Of a stretch of 64,000 bases of DNA, positions 9,222-17,974 are shown one piece after another. The stretch is from CAG-488 sp045121005 (lineage in GTDB: Bacteria > Bacillota > Clostridia > Oscillospirales > Acutalibacteraceae). The notes beneath the pieces were generated by a model, which was not told where the DNA came from, did not search any database, and saw only the letters and a list, made by a program, of their open reading frames with translations. Each line of letters opens with the position of its first letter. The first letter of the stretch is position 1. The stretch lies in NCBI GenBank assembly GCA_045121005.1, contig JBGVFJ010000051.1, positions 1 through 64,000 of the forward strand, read 5' to 3'. The translations under genes and the position numbers were made by a program.

Positions 9222-11477
9222 TTATCGGTTGATTTCAACTGTTTGCATAAGTCTGATGTCGTTTGAAGCGGCGCCAAGCATAATTTCAAACTTACCGTTT
9301 TCAACAACCCATTCATAGTCTTTGTTGAGAAGCTTGAACGAATCAAAGTCGAGGTTAAATTCCACGCTCTTTGTTTCGCCTGCTTTAAGGTTGATTCTTT
9401 CAAAGCCCTGAAGAAGCTTGCGTGGGGTCATAATTGAAGAAACAACATCGTTGACATAAAGCTGAACAACCTCGTCACCGTCAACATCACCGATGTTTTT
9501 GATTTTGGCTGTAACGGTGAAGTCTGTGTCACCTGTTTTTGTAATGCAAAGGTCGGAGTATTCAAACTTTGTGTAAGAAAGTCCGTGGCCGAATGGGTAG
9601 CGGGCTCCTCTTTCACCCTCAAACATATTTTCAAAGAAGTTGGGGAGCTGAGAATAATAGCAGGGAATTCTGTTTCCGTCTGCAGGGAACGAAACAGGGA
9701 GACGGCCTGCGGGGTTATAGTTGCCCAGCAGCGTTTCAACAATGGCTTTTGCGCCGAATTCACCGCCGAACCAGGAGAGAAGCACGGCATTTGAAACCTT
9801 AAGCTCTTGCGAAAGGTCGATGCTCCTGCCGTTTTCAAAAACAAGCACCATAGGTTTGCCGAGCTTGGCAACCTCAAGAATAAGCTCTCTCTGCTCACCG
9901 GGAAGTCTCAGGTCGGAACGGTCGTGACCTTCACCGCTTGTGAAGTTGTTGTCACCACCAACAAAAATAACAAGGTCGCATTTTTCTGCGGTTGCAACGG
10001 CATCGGCTATGCTTGTGTCTTCAACCTCGTCATAAACGTCAATGAGGTGGAACTGACCGTCTTCTGCGGTGATTGCCTGAGTGCCCATGGGAATTCCGCA
10101 GCCGGAACACTGCATAATTTCTGCTTTGCCGTCAAGAGCTTCGCTGAGCTCCTGATAAACAGAACGCACCTCGTAGCCGTCGGGCATTGAAGAATATCCG
10201 CCGACTCTCTGCTTGGCAGATGAGGGACCGATGAGCGCGATTTTTTTGTAATTTTGTTTAAGAGGAAGGATGCCGTCGTTTTCAAGAAGGGTCATGCCTT
10301 CCTTTGCGGCTTCGTAAGCCAGAGATTTGTGCTCTTCGCAACGGATGACATCCTTGTATTTTTCTTCGTCTGCATAGGGATTTTCGAAAAGACCAAGCTC
10401 AAATTTGAGGGTGAGCACATTGAGAACGGAGTTGTCAACCTGCTCCATTGAGATTTCACCCTTGTTGATGTATTCAATAAGAGTGCCTTCCCACATATCG
10501 GGAGTGTAGTCGCTGCAGCCCTGCATATCCATACCTGCATTGAAAACATCACGGATAGCTTCTTTGTCAGTCTCGGCGGTTTTGTGAGCCTGAAGAATTC
10601 GTCTGATTGCGCCCCAGTCTGCCCTGACATAACCCTTCATTCCCCAGCGGTTGCGGAGAATTTCGGTGAGATAATAATGGGAGCTGATAACAACCTCACC
10701 GTCAATGGCGTTGTAGCATGCCATAACGTTGTTGGCGCCTGCTTTGGTGATTGCTTTTTCAAAAACGGGGAGGTAGCATTGTTCAATTTCGCGCTTGCCG
10801 GCTCTGGCTGTTGCGCAGTTGATTCCGTTTTCGGGAATGCCGTGAACGCAGTAATGCTTTGGCTCGGTGAGTACGGCATCGTCACGGCTGAAGTTGCCGT
10901 TTTTCTGCTCGCCAGTAATAATTTCATAGCCCATTTCACTGCAGAGATATGTATCTTCACCGAAGGTTTCTTCAACTCTGCCCCAACGGGGTTCTCGTGC
11001 AACATCAAGGTTGGGGGCAAGGATTTCGTGCATACCCAGAATCCTTGTTTCTGCGCCGATAGCCTGACCAACGCGGTTTGTAATTTTGCGGTTGAAAGAA
11101 GCTGCCAAAGTGAGCGGCACGGGAAAAATTGTGGCTCCGGGGAAGCTGATTCCGTGGAGCGCTTCACCTGTGAAAATGCAGGGAATACCCAGACGGGTTT
11201 TCTCTACCATATATTTCTGAAAACGGTTAAACATTTTGGGCACGGCATAAGCATCGTGAATGAAGCCGATACCTCTTGCACCGATTGTTTTTTCGAGCTC
11301 ATCAAATTTTATTTCTGATTTTTCATCAATGGCGCAATGGTTGAGCGCGTGAGGAATTGTGGCATATTCCACGCCTCTGATTATATCAAGCTGAGCCACT
11401 TTTTCTTCCAATGTCATAAGTGAAAGAAGTGCCTCTGCACGCTCTCTTGATGAAAGTGAAGTGTCTTTGTAGTTCAT
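9222..11477 (-). CDS. Glycoside hydrolase family 3 beta-glucosidase/beta-xylosidase
   Basis: A 751-residue GH3 enzyme with no signal peptide, so probably cytoplasmic. The (beta/alpha)8 domain (about 15-340) has the GEALHGISFPGATIFP substrate segment and the nucleophile Asp in VRADWGAI. The second alpha/beta domain (about 390-600) contains VFVGGDNNFTSGEGHDRSDL. The C-terminus is an Fn3-like domain (DGDEVVQLYVNDVVSSIMTP). GH3 enzymes remove non-reducing beta-linked glucose, xylose or GlcNAc. The neighbouring xylAB genes make xylosidase activity plausible. It is first in a two-gene operon with the propeller protein and has a strong promoter just upstream. Confidence 0.9.
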   Translation of the reverse strand: MNYKDTSLSSRERAEALLSLMTLEEKVAQLDIIRGVEYATIPHALNHCAIDEKSEIKFDELEKTIGARGIGFIHDAYAVPKMFNRFQKYMVEKTRLGIPCIFTGEALHGISFPGATIFPVPLTLAASFNRKITNRVGQAIGAETRILGMHEILAPNLDVAREPRWGRVEETFGEDTYLCSEMGYEIITGEQKNGNFSRDDAVLTEPKHYCVHGIPENGINCATARAGKREIEQCYLPVFEKAITKAGANNVMACYNAIDGEVVISSHYYLTEILRNRWGMKGYVRADWGAIRRILQAHKTAETDKEAIRDVFNAGMDMQGCSDYTPDMWEGTLIEYINKGEISMEQVDNSVLNVLTLKFELGLFENPYADEEKYKDVIRCEEHKSLAYEAAKEGMTLLENDGILPLKQNYKKIALIGPSSAKQRVGGYSSMPDGYEVRSVYQELSEALDGKAEIMQCSGCGIPMGTQAITAEDGQFHLIDVYDEVEDTSIADAVATAEKCDLVIFVGGDNNFTSGEGHDRSDLRLPGEQRELILEVAKLGKPMVLVFENGRSIDLSQELKVSNAVLLSWFGGEFGAKAIVETLLGNYNPAGRLPVSFPADGNRIPCYYSQLPNFFENMFEGERGARYPFGHGLSYTKFEYSDLCITKTGDTDFTVTAKIKNIGDVDGDEVVQLYVNDVVSSIMTPRKLLQGFERINLKAGETKSVEFNLDFDSFKLLNKDYEWVVENGKFEIMLGAASNDIRLMQTVEINR

Positions 11478-11518
11478 AGTATCACCTGATAAAAATATTA
11501 CCCTTCGGGCTTGATTGG

Positions 11519-11547
11519 ATTATATCATCACTCAAAAACAAAGTCAA
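11519..11547 (-). promoter_or_regulatory. Promoter of the GH3/GH43-like operon
   Basis: On the minus strand, TTGACT (11542-11547), a 17-base spacer ending TGA, and TATAAT (11519-11524), which is an extended -10. It is 42 bases upstream of the GH3 start. Confidence 0.75.
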
Positions 11548-11583
11548 TGCAGACGGAATAGCGAAAATGTTGCATTTTTCTTA

Positions 11584-11612
11584 TTGATAAATTTGGAGGT
11601 TTACTTTATAAT
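11584..11612 (+). promoter_or_regulatory. Promoter of the phosphoesterase gene
   Basis: TTGATA (11584-11589), a 17-base spacer and TATAAT (11607-11612), 28 bases before the ATG at 11641. It is back to back with the GH3 promoter, so the two units are divergent. Confidence 0.7.
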
Positions 11613-11640
11613 TATCTACAGTTCAAAAAAGAGGTGTATT

Positions 11641-12846
11641 ATGAAAGCAGTTAAAATCATAGGATGTATTTTTGCAGTTATCGCTCTTGTTGCCGTTGTT
11701 ACGGCAGTTGTTAATATCAATGTGTTTAACGACACGGTTGAATATGCCCAAAGCTTCAAGCCTGTTGAGGTTGAAGACAAGCTTGTGCCCCAAAAGGATG
11801 CAGACGGCAATTGGACTTTTAACACTGACAGAGATTTAAAAATCGTTCAGCTCACCGACGTTCACATCGGCGGCGGTTGGATGTCTGCGGATGAAGACAG
11901 AATGGCGCTCAATGCCGTTGCAACAATGCTTCAGGCAGAGAAACCCGACCTTGTTGTGATTACAGGTGATATGGTGTTCCCCGTGCCCTTTAATGCAGGC
12001 ACCTTCAACAACAAAAAGCCCACCGAAATGCTCATCAGCCTTATGGAAACATTGGGCGTTTATTACACGGTAGGCTTCGGTAACCACGACTCGGAGCTTT
12101 ATAGCTATTACAGCCGTGAAGAAATTGCTCAGCTTTGGGGTAACCCCGACTTGAAATACAGCCTTTATCAGATGGGCCCCGAAGATGTTGACGGCTTCGG
12201 CAACCACATAATCAAGGTTAAAAATTCCGACGGCATCGTTAAAAATGCATATTTTATGCTTGACTCCCACGCCTACACCGATGGTGACTATCTGGGACTT
12301 ATGTGGAAATATGACAACATCAAAGAAAGCCAGATAAATTGGTACAAAGAGAATGTTGAAGCAATTGACAAGGCAAACAAGGCTATTGACCCGGAATACC
12401 CGATGTTTACCTCCCTTGCATTTTTCCACATTCCGCTGGAGGAATATGAGTTTGCCTGGAAAGAGCTTCAGGAAAACGGTTATAAAGACACCGAAAACGC
12501 AAAGCTGATTACAGGCTGGTATCACGAAGATGAAGAAACCGTTTACCACGGCGTTTACCCTGAAGAGTTTTTTGAAACAGCCCATGCTCTCGGCTCAACA
12601 AAGGCTTTTTTCTGCGATCACGACCACATCAACAATGCCATTATTGAATACAAGGGTATCAACCTTGTTTACGGTTTAAGCATTGACTACCTTGCTTACG
12701 GTGATATTGACACCCAAGGTTCACAGCGCGGCTGCACAATTATCAACCTCACTCAGGAGGGTGAGCTTGATGTTGAACTGAGCAACTATTATCAGGACAA
12801 ATATCAGAGCCAGTACGAAAAAGAAGAAGTTACAATGCAGTGGTAA
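11641..12846 (+). CDS. Membrane-anchored calcineurin-like metallophosphoesterase
   Basis: A 401-residue protein with one N-terminal membrane helix (about 4-27) and an outside-facing metallophosphoesterase domain. The motifs run in order: D-x-H (QLTDVHIGG), GD (VITGDMV), GNHD (GFGNHDSE), a later His (FFHIP) and CDHDH in place of the usual GHxH. The family hydrolyses phosphate esters using two metals; the substrate is unknown. The ATG at 11641 is set by GAGGTG upstream; the longer open frame to 11515 overlaps the promoter and is not coding. The gene is monocistronic, with a promoter and a terminator of its own. A second, shorter family member lies at 61525. Confidence 0.85.
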   Translation: MKAVKIIGCIFAVIALVAVVTAVVNINVFNDTVEYAQSFKPVEVEDKLVPQKDADGNWTFNTDRDLKIVQLTDVHIGGGWMSADEDRMALNAVATMLQAEKPDLVVITGDMVFPVPFNAGTFNNKKPTEMLISLMETLGVYYTVGFGNHDSELYSYYSREEIAQLWGNPDLKYSLYQMGPEDVDGFGNHIIKVKNSDGIVKNAYFMLDSHAYTDGDYLGLMWKYDNIKESQINWYKENVEAIDKANKAIDPEYPMFTSLAFFHIPLEEYEFAWKELQENGYKDTENAKLITGWYHEDEETVYHGVYPEEFFETAHALGSTKAFFCDHDHINNAIIEYKGINLVYGLSIDYLAYGDIDTQGSQRGCTIINLTQEGELDVELSNYYQDKYQSQYEKEEVTMQW

Positions 12847-12850
12847 CAAA

Positions 12851-12880
12851 AATACCGTTTCACTTTTGTGGAACGGTATT
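12851..12880 (+). terminator. Terminator after the phosphoesterase gene
   Basis: A 13-base stem (AATACCGTTTCAC at 12851-12863 with 12868-12880, one T-G pair), a TTTT loop and a TTTT run. Confidence 0.85.
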
Positions 12881-12895
12881 TTTTACGGTAAAATG

Positions 12896-12924
12896 TTGAT
12901 ATATTGATTTTTATGTGATATAAT
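12896..12924 (+). promoter_or_regulatory. Promoter of the cysK-type gene
   Basis: TTGATA (12896-12901), a 17-base spacer ending TGA and TATAAT (12919-12924, extended -10). The leader to the ATG at 12979 is only about 47 bases, too short for an S-box or T-box. Confidence 0.75.
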
Positions 12925-12978
12925 TTGTTGGTTTCAAAAAAGTTAAGATTTACATATTATGTAAATTGAGGTGGAAAT

Positions 12979-13908
12979 ATGATTCATGACAATATTCTTC
13001 AGGCTATGGGCAACACGCCCCTTATTCGCCTTAACAAAATGGCTGAGCCTGACAGTGCAGAAATCCTCGTTAAATTTGAGGGTATGAATGTTGGCGGTTC
13101 AATCAAAACAAGAACTGCTTACAATATGATTAAACACGCCGAGAAAAAAGGCATCATCAACGAAAACACAATCATCGTTGAACCCACAAGCGGCAATCAG
13201 GGCATCGGCCTTGCATTGGTGGGTGCGGTGAGAGGTTACAAGGTTATCATCGTTATGCCCGACTCCGTAAGTGAGGAGCGCAGAAAGCTTGTTGAGCATT
13301 ACGGCGCTCAGGTGCGCCTTGTTCACGATGCAGGCAACATCGGCGATTGCATTGAAGAATGCCTTCGCGTAGCGTTGCAGATGCAGAAGGATGACCCCAA
13401 TGTTTTTGTTCCTCAGCAGTTTGAAAACCCTGCCAACGTTTCAATTCAGCGCAAGCAGACAGGTGTTGAAATCCTCAACCAGGTTGACGGACCCATTCAC
13501 GGCTTCTGCTCGGGCATCGGCACGGGCGGAACAATCACAGGTATCGGCGAAACCCTTAAAGAAGAAAACCCCGATATCGAAATCTGGGCAGTTGAGCCTG
13601 AGCATGCGGCAATTCTTTCAGGCGGCAGCATCGGCACCCATATGCAAATGGGCATCGGTGACGGCTTGATTCCCGGTATTCTCAATCAGGATATTTATAA
13701 CGATATCTGTATCATCAAGGACGAAGAAGCAATTCAGACATCAAAGGACCTTGCCTCCAAGGAAGGTATTATGTGCGGAATTTCCAGCGGAACAAACGTT
13801 GCGGCGGCAATCAAGCTTGCCAAAAAGTTAGGTCCCGGCAAAACTGTGGTAACAGTTCTTCCCGACACCGCTGAAAGATACTTCTCAACCCCGCTTTTTG
13901 AAGATTAA
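12979..13908 (+). CDS. cysK: Cysteine synthase family PLP enzyme (CysK-type)
   Basis: A 309-residue fold-type II PLP enzyme that most likely makes cysteine from O-acetylserine and sulfide. It has the N-terminal GNTPLIRLNKM, the Schiff-base Lys in GGSIKTR, a substrate loop TSGNQGIGLAL and the phosphate-binding GTGGTITGIG. Two canonical positions differ: SVKDR is SIKTR and TSGNTG is TSGNQG, so a related beta-replacement activity is possible. It has an AGGTGG ribosome site, its own promoter and a terminator at 13917. No serine acetyltransferase gene is seen nearby. Confidence 0.85.
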   Translation: MIHDNILQAMGNTPLIRLNKMAEPDSAEILVKFEGMNVGGSIKTRTAYNMIKHAEKKGIINENTIIVEPTSGNQGIGLALVGAVRGYKVIIVMPDSVSEERRKLVEHYGAQVRLVHDAGNIGDCIEECLRVALQMQKDDPNVFVPQQFENPANVSIQRKQTGVEILNQVDGPIHGFCSGIGTGGTITGIGETLKEENPDIEIWAVEPEHAAILSGGSIGTHMQMGIGDGLIPGILNQDIYNDICIIKDEEAIQTSKDLASKEGIMCGISSGTNVAAAIKLAKKLGPGKTVVTVLPDTAERYFSTPLFED

Positions 13909-13916
13909 GACAAACC

Positions 13917-13940
13917 CCCGACATTCACACGAATGTCGGG
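13917..13940. terminator. Terminator between cysK and the convergent small gene
   Basis: A 10-bp perfect stem (CCCGACATTC with GAATGTCGGG), an ACAC loop, then TTGATTTTTTG on the plus strand. Confidence 0.85.
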
Positions 13941-13951
13941 TTGATTTTTTG

Positions 13952-14488
13952 TTAAGCGAGGAACAGATGCTTTTGCTTCATCTGATACCAATTTCCCTCA
14001 ATATGGTTAATTTCAAATGGACGGTTATTGTAATTCTTATAATTTTTCTTTCGTGGAGAAACACCGTCAAAGGTGTAAATTAAAAAATACTCTCCGTTCT
14101 CAGATTCAAACTGCAAAAAATTATTTTTGTATCGCAGACCGATGAAGCTGTAGTTGCCGATTGAATTGTATATCTCATCCAATTTTGTATATTTTTCGAA
14201 TGTCGCTTTATCGGTTTCGTACCTTGTTTTGGTGTTATGCAAAACATCTCTGAATTCTAAAAAGTGTTTTCCGTCTTCTTCCGCAACGCGAATAAATTGC
14301 CCGCCTGTTAAGTCGTTTTCTTCAATTATGGGTAGAATAACGGAAACAAGATGTTCGTAAATCTCTTTGTTTTGTTCAAATGATTTGTTTTCCGTTTCAA
14401 AATTACGGTTGTTTGAAGAGGCAGAGTATAACAGAATAACTGAAATAATAAGAGCGGCGGGTATTATGATTTTAAATGCTGTTTTCAT
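13952..14488 (-). CDS. Small membrane-anchored or secreted protein, unknown function
   Basis: A 178-residue protein not recognised. It starts MKTAFKIIIPAALIISVILL, one N-terminal helix that could be a signal peptide or anchor, followed by a charged, mostly hydrophilic region rich in Tyr, Glu and Asn with a C-terminal HIEGNWYQM segment. The ATG at 14488 follows a perfect AAGGAGG. An open frame upstream to 14575 reaches into the terminator of the next gene and is not coding. Its own promoter is not clear. Codons look more AT-rich than in the neighbours. Confidence 0.6.
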   Translation of the reverse strand: MKTAFKIIIPAALIISVILLYSASSNNRNFETENKSFEQNKEIYEHLVSVILPIIEENDLTGGQFIRVAEEDGKHFLEFRDVLHNTKTRYETDKATFEKYTKLDEIYNSIGNYSFIGLRYKNNFLQFESENGEYFLIYTFDGVSPRKKNYKNYNNRPFEINHIEGNWYQMKQKHLFLA

Positions 14489-14550
14489 ATTATCCTCCTT
14501 AATCTGCTTTCTGTATATAAGATAACAAAAATTGAAAAACGTTACAAAAA

Positions 14551-14572
14551 AGCTCTCTTTTTCAAGAGAGCT
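14551..14572 (-). terminator. Terminator that contains the CHAP-protein stop codon
   Basis: An 8-bp stem (AGCTCTCT with AGAGAGCT) and a 6-base loop, followed on the minus strand by TTTTTTG. The TGA of the upstream CHAP gene (14562-14564) lies in the loop, so the last codons form one side of the stem. Confidence 0.8.
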
Positions 14573-16466
14573 CAATTTTTAAATTAAAAAGAGTTGTTAA
14601 AACAGGTGCGCAAATCTGTTCTTTTGAGGTGTGGCCGAAAAGCTTTTCTGATAAAAAATCTACCTCGGGCGGAGCAATTTCACGGCAGGTGAAGCTGACG
14701 TTTTGTGAAATTTCACTTTTGCTCAATTCACTTTCTGCACTCACAGCGTAGAAATATGTTTCGCCCATATTTGTCTGTGTGTCTTCAAAGAAAGGTGTGT
14801 CGCTTTTACCGATAAGGCGGAAGTGGCTTTCGTCACCCGTTGAGCGGTAGATATAATATTTTTCTGCGCCCTTAATGTTACCCCAACTGATGTTGATTTG
14901 CGTACCGTTCTGGGCAACTGCTTCAATCACGGGGGCGGGGAGAGCCGCTGTTTCTTTTTCGGCTTTGCTCAGCTCGCTGTCAAATTCTTCGCTCACGCCG
15001 ATGCATTGCACCTTGTAATAATATGTTCTGCCTTCTTCAAGGTCGCTGTCAATGAAGGTGCGGTTGGTGGTTTTGCCGATGCAGGTGAAAATTTCATCAA
15101 GGCTTGTTCCTCTGTAAATTTTATAACCTACAATGTCGTGGATATTATCGTCCTCCCAATCAAGGCGGATTTCCGTTGCAGAAACGTTTTGGGTTTTGAT
15201 TTTTGTCACGGGAGAAAGGGTAACCGTAACACTGCAGTCGGCAGAAACCTTGCCGTAATCAGATGTGGCGGTTACGGTGCAGCTGCCTGCGCCAAGGCCT
15301 GTTATGATTCCGTTTTGCGGCATTGCAACCAGCTCGTTGGAAGCGGTCCAGCGGATGCTTTCATCACTTGAATTAAGGGGGAGAACTGCCGAAAAAATCT
15401 CTCCAGTTTCACCGATTGCAAGGGTGATTGAATTTTCACTCAGAACAATCTGCTGCGGTCTGTCATCAACCGTTGTGAATGAATAAACGGGGCCTTTGTA
15501 TGTTTTGCCTTTAATCACTGCATAGGTGCAGTAATAATATGTTTTGTCAACGCTGAGGTTGTCCACTTCAAGTGAAAGGCTGACACTCTTCTGGTTGGTG
15601 TAGGATTTCACCTTGCGCTTTTTCATTTTGTCTTTGCTTTCGCCAAAATAAAATCCCGTGGAGCTTATTGCATAGCTTGATGAATTGGAAATTCTTCCCA
15701 TAAGTGTAGCTGAATGAGCCTTGATATTTTCGGCGGTAGCGGTTACAACCGAAAGGTGAGAGGTGGTGGCACCCGAGCCGTAGCTTCCCGAAGAGGAAGA
15801 GCCCGAGCCGTATTTTGAAGCGGCATAAGCGGCAAAGGAATATGAGCCCACATAGGTGGAGCCGTCGTTATATGCGGGTCGGGCATAGCCGAGGATGTAG
15901 GAGGCGTTTTTCTTGCGGGTCTTTGCCTCTGCACGGTAACCGTAGGAGCTGCCCGTGTTGCCTTCAATAACATAAACCTCGTTACCTTTGACACCTGTTA
16001 CAATGCCGATGTGCTTGGCGGTTGAGCCGCCGTTCCAGTTAAAGAAAATCAGATCTCCCGCCTTGGGAGTAAATCCGTTTTTCGGAAAATATCTGCCTCG
16101 TTTGGAATACCAATTCACCATTGATGCGCAGTTGCCGATTCGCGGAATCACCGAAGTGCTGACCCCTGCCTGATTGGCGCACCAAGCCACGAAGAAAGCG
16201 CACCATGCTGTTGTGGGTGCGCCAAACCACGCGCCGTATTTGGTGTAGCCGCCGTCTTGCCCTTTGGCAAGAGGCTTGCCCGTTGAGGTGCTCAGTTCGG
16301 TGTAACCAATCTGGGTTTTGGCAACGGCAATGATGTCGGCGGTGTTGCCGCCTGTGTTGCGGTGGGTGTTGGGAAAATCATCACGATAGGTGACACCTTC
16401 TGCCCAAACGGAAAAAACTCCGCTGAGCATAACCAACACCAATATTAAACTGAAAAACTTTTTCAA
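14562..16466 (-). CDS. Secreted CHAP-domain cell-wall hydrolase with Fn3 and Big_2 modules
   Basis: A 634-residue exported multidomain protein. It has a signal peptide (about 1-23, MKKFFSLILVLVMLSG), then a CHAP/NlpC-like amidase-endopeptidase domain (about 45-195) with Cys in TAWCAFFVAWC, His in AKHIGIV and IEGN. An Fn3-like domain, a Big_2 Ig-like domain (ITLAIGETGEI to SADCSVTV) and two further Fn3 repeats (GYKIYRG, KYYIYRS) follow. It probably cleaves peptidoglycan at the surface. The start is probably TTG at 16466, which gives a classic MKKFF signal and has AAGGATG upstream; ATG at 16475 lacks spacing to a ribosome site. It is transcribed after the M28 gene terminator, so on its own. Confidence 0.82.
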   Translation of the reverse strand: MKKFFSLILVLVMLSGVFSVWAEGVTYRDDFPNTHRNTGGNTADIIAVAKTQIGYTELSTSTGKPLAKGQDGGYTKYGAWFGAPTTAWCAFFVAWCANQAGVSTSVIPRIGNCASMVNWYSKRGRYFPKNGFTPKAGDLIFFNWNGGSTAKHIGIVTGVKGNEVYVIEGNTGSSYGYRAEAKTRKKNASYILGYARPAYNDGSTYVGSYSFAAYAASKYGSGSSSSGSYGSGATTSHLSVVTATAENIKAHSATLMGRISNSSSYAISSTGFYFGESKDKMKKRKVKSYTNQKSVSLSLEVDNLSVDKTYYYCTYAVIKGKTYKGPVYSFTTVDDRPQQIVLSENSITLAIGETGEIFSAVLPLNSSDESIRWTASNELVAMPQNGIITGLGAGSCTVTATSDYGKVSADCSVTVTLSPVTKIKTQNVSATEIRLDWEDDNIHDIVGYKIYRGTSLDEIFTCIGKTTNRTFIDSDLEEGRTYYYKVQCIGVSEEFDSELSKAEKETAALPAPVIEAVAQNGTQINISWGNIKGAEKYYIYRSTGDESHFRLIGKSDTPFFEDTQTNMGETYFYAVSAESELSKSEISQNVSFTCREIAPPEVDFLSEKLFGHTSKEQICAPVLTTLFNLKIELS

Positions 16467-16528
16467 TAAAATCATCCTTTTCAAAATCGGGGATTATTCT
16501 ATCACAAAAAAGCCTTTCAGTCAAATAA

Positions 16529-16554
16529 AAGCCGCCTGCTTTTGCAGACGGCTT
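16529..16554 (-). terminator. Terminator after the M28 peptidase gene
   Basis: An 11-base stem (16529-16539 with 16544-16554, one G-T pair) with an A/T loop, followed by TTTTATTTG on the minus strand. Confidence 0.8.
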
Positions 16555-16560
16555 GATGTT

Positions 16561-17835
16561 TTATTTGAGACCGTCACGGTCAAACCTGAAAATTGAAGAA
16601 AGAACAATTTCATATCCTGTTTCAATAGCCTTTGGAACAAGACGGTCATAATTGTCACGGCGGTTATGATAATAATCGGCAGGGGTGGGGTCCATTGCTG
16701 CAAGGCAGGTTGCGGGAATGCCTGCCTGAGTGAAAGCAGAAGCATCGGATGAGCCGAAATAAACATTGGCAAATTTGAGGCCGGTGTGGCCTGCATCCTT
16801 GGCGGCTTCCATAACAAGGGAGCTGAATTTGGGGTTGTGACGGACAGTGCCTGTCATATCTCTGTTATAAACATTGAGGAATTCAAGGTCGGTGAGAGTG
16901 TCAACACATAAAACTGCAGTTTCAACACCGCTGTTCATATAATCATCGTAATGGTCTTTGGCAAATTTCTTGCAGCCTCTGAGTCCTGCTTCTTCACCGT
17001 CGGTGACCATGCACACAACCTCGGTGTTTTCAAAGCGGATGTCAGCCTCGTGAAGCATTTTAACTGCGCAAGCGGCGGCAAATGTGCCTGTGAGGTTGTC
17101 ATTTGCGCCGGGAACAAGGTTTTTGTAATCAACAAAAGTGAAAAGACCGATCATCGCAACGGTTGTGAAGGGGAAAAGAACGTAGCTTGCAATACGCACA
17201 AAATCTGCAAAGCCGTTGTCAACGCCTTTGGCAAGGAGAATAATCTGAACAACTGCAACAACAAAGCTTGCAATTGCGCCTGCGATAACGCTTGCAAGCA
17301 CAGCTGCCTGACCCTTGCCGCCGAAATAATACATATGGCGCCATTCATAAACGGAGTCACAGTGGCCGCTGATGATAATTCTGCGCTTGGTTTCACCTGC
17401 CGCTTTTCTTGTGGCAACAAGGTTGTGACCTTCCACTTTTTTGCAGAAGGGGTCGCAGAACTGCTTGTAAAGCAAAAATTCCATAACGGTAATAAAAAGA
17501 CCCACGCCAACAACGGCACCGAAAATGATGTTAAGCGCAAGGTACGAAATCACATTCGCAAAAAACAGAGCAAAGGTAACAATACCGGCTGCCATAACCG
17601 CAACACTTACCACCTTGGTGAAAGAGAAAAATGCCTTGGGGGCAACGGTGTAGCCCTCGTAATGGGTTTCGTCAACGGCATCACCCAGAAATTTGACAAT
17701 TTCTTCCTGAGATTTGAAGCAACCCTCACAGCCTGATTCACGGGGACCGCAGGTTTTGATGATATGTTCAATACCCTCAACGGTTTCTTTAACATTCTTT
17801 TTAACTATATCTTTTGGGAAATCAGAAAATTTCAA
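16561..17835 (-). CDS. Polytopic membrane M28-family peptidase
   Basis: A 424-residue zinc peptidase of family M28 (aminopeptidase Y/S type). Metal ligands can be placed: His158 and Asp160 (SGHCDSVYEW), Asp246 (GANDNLTG), Glu281-Glu282 (TDGEEAGL), Asp312 (CVDTL) and a late YYHNRRDNYD His. Four hydrophobic helices are present. Two lie before the HxD motif (about 73-98 and 101-122) and two (about 177-202 and 212-236) lie between HxD and the bridging Asp, so they interrupt the catalytic domain. The start is probably TTG at 17835, with GAGGTGA about 6 bases upstream; GTG at 17844 would overlap that site. Confidence 0.82.
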   Translation of the reverse strand: MKFSDFPKDIVKKNVKETVEGIEHIIKTCGPRESGCEGCFKSQEEIVKFLGDAVDETHYEGYTVAPKAFFSFTKVVSVAVMAAGIVTFALFFANVISYLALNIIFGAVVGVGLFITVMEFLLYKQFCDPFCKKVEGHNLVATRKAAGETKRRIIISGHCDSVYEWRHMYYFGGKGQAAVLASVIAGAIASFVVAVVQIILLAKGVDNGFADFVRIASYVLFPFTTVAMIGLFTFVDYKNLVPGANDNLTGTFAAACAVKMLHEADIRFENTEVVCMVTDGEEAGLRGCKKFAKDHYDDYMNSGVETAVLCVDTLTDLEFLNVYNRDMTGTVRHNPKFSSLVMEAAKDAGHTGLKFANVYFGSSDASAFTQAGIPATCLAAMDPTPADYYHNRRDNYDRLVPKAIETGYEIVLSSIFRFDRDGLK

Positions 17836-17923
17836 AAAAATCACCTCAGTGAAATTTTACCTTTTCGGAACTAAAAAAGTCAATAGATTTATTTGATTTT
17901 TATTAACTTAAAGGGGATAAATA

Positions 17924-17952
17924 TTGTTTTATTTCGTAAAATTTGATATAAT
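17924..17952 (+). promoter_or_regulatory. Promoter of the GT2-QueH gene cluster
   Basis: TTGTTT (17924-17929), a 17-base spacer ending TGA and TATAAT (17947-17952). The GTG start of the first gene is 22 bases downstream. Confidence 0.7.
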
Positions 17953-17974
17953 CTGCTCATAGTGAGGTGATACG

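Noticed and set aside
12925..12978. An S-box or T-box before the CysK-type gene
   Set aside because: The leader from the promoter to the ATG is about 50 bases and has no suitable stems.
16951..17736. Plus-strand open frame of 261 codons over the M28 gene
   Set aside because: It mirrors the hydrophobic and metal motifs of the minus strand and has no start signals.
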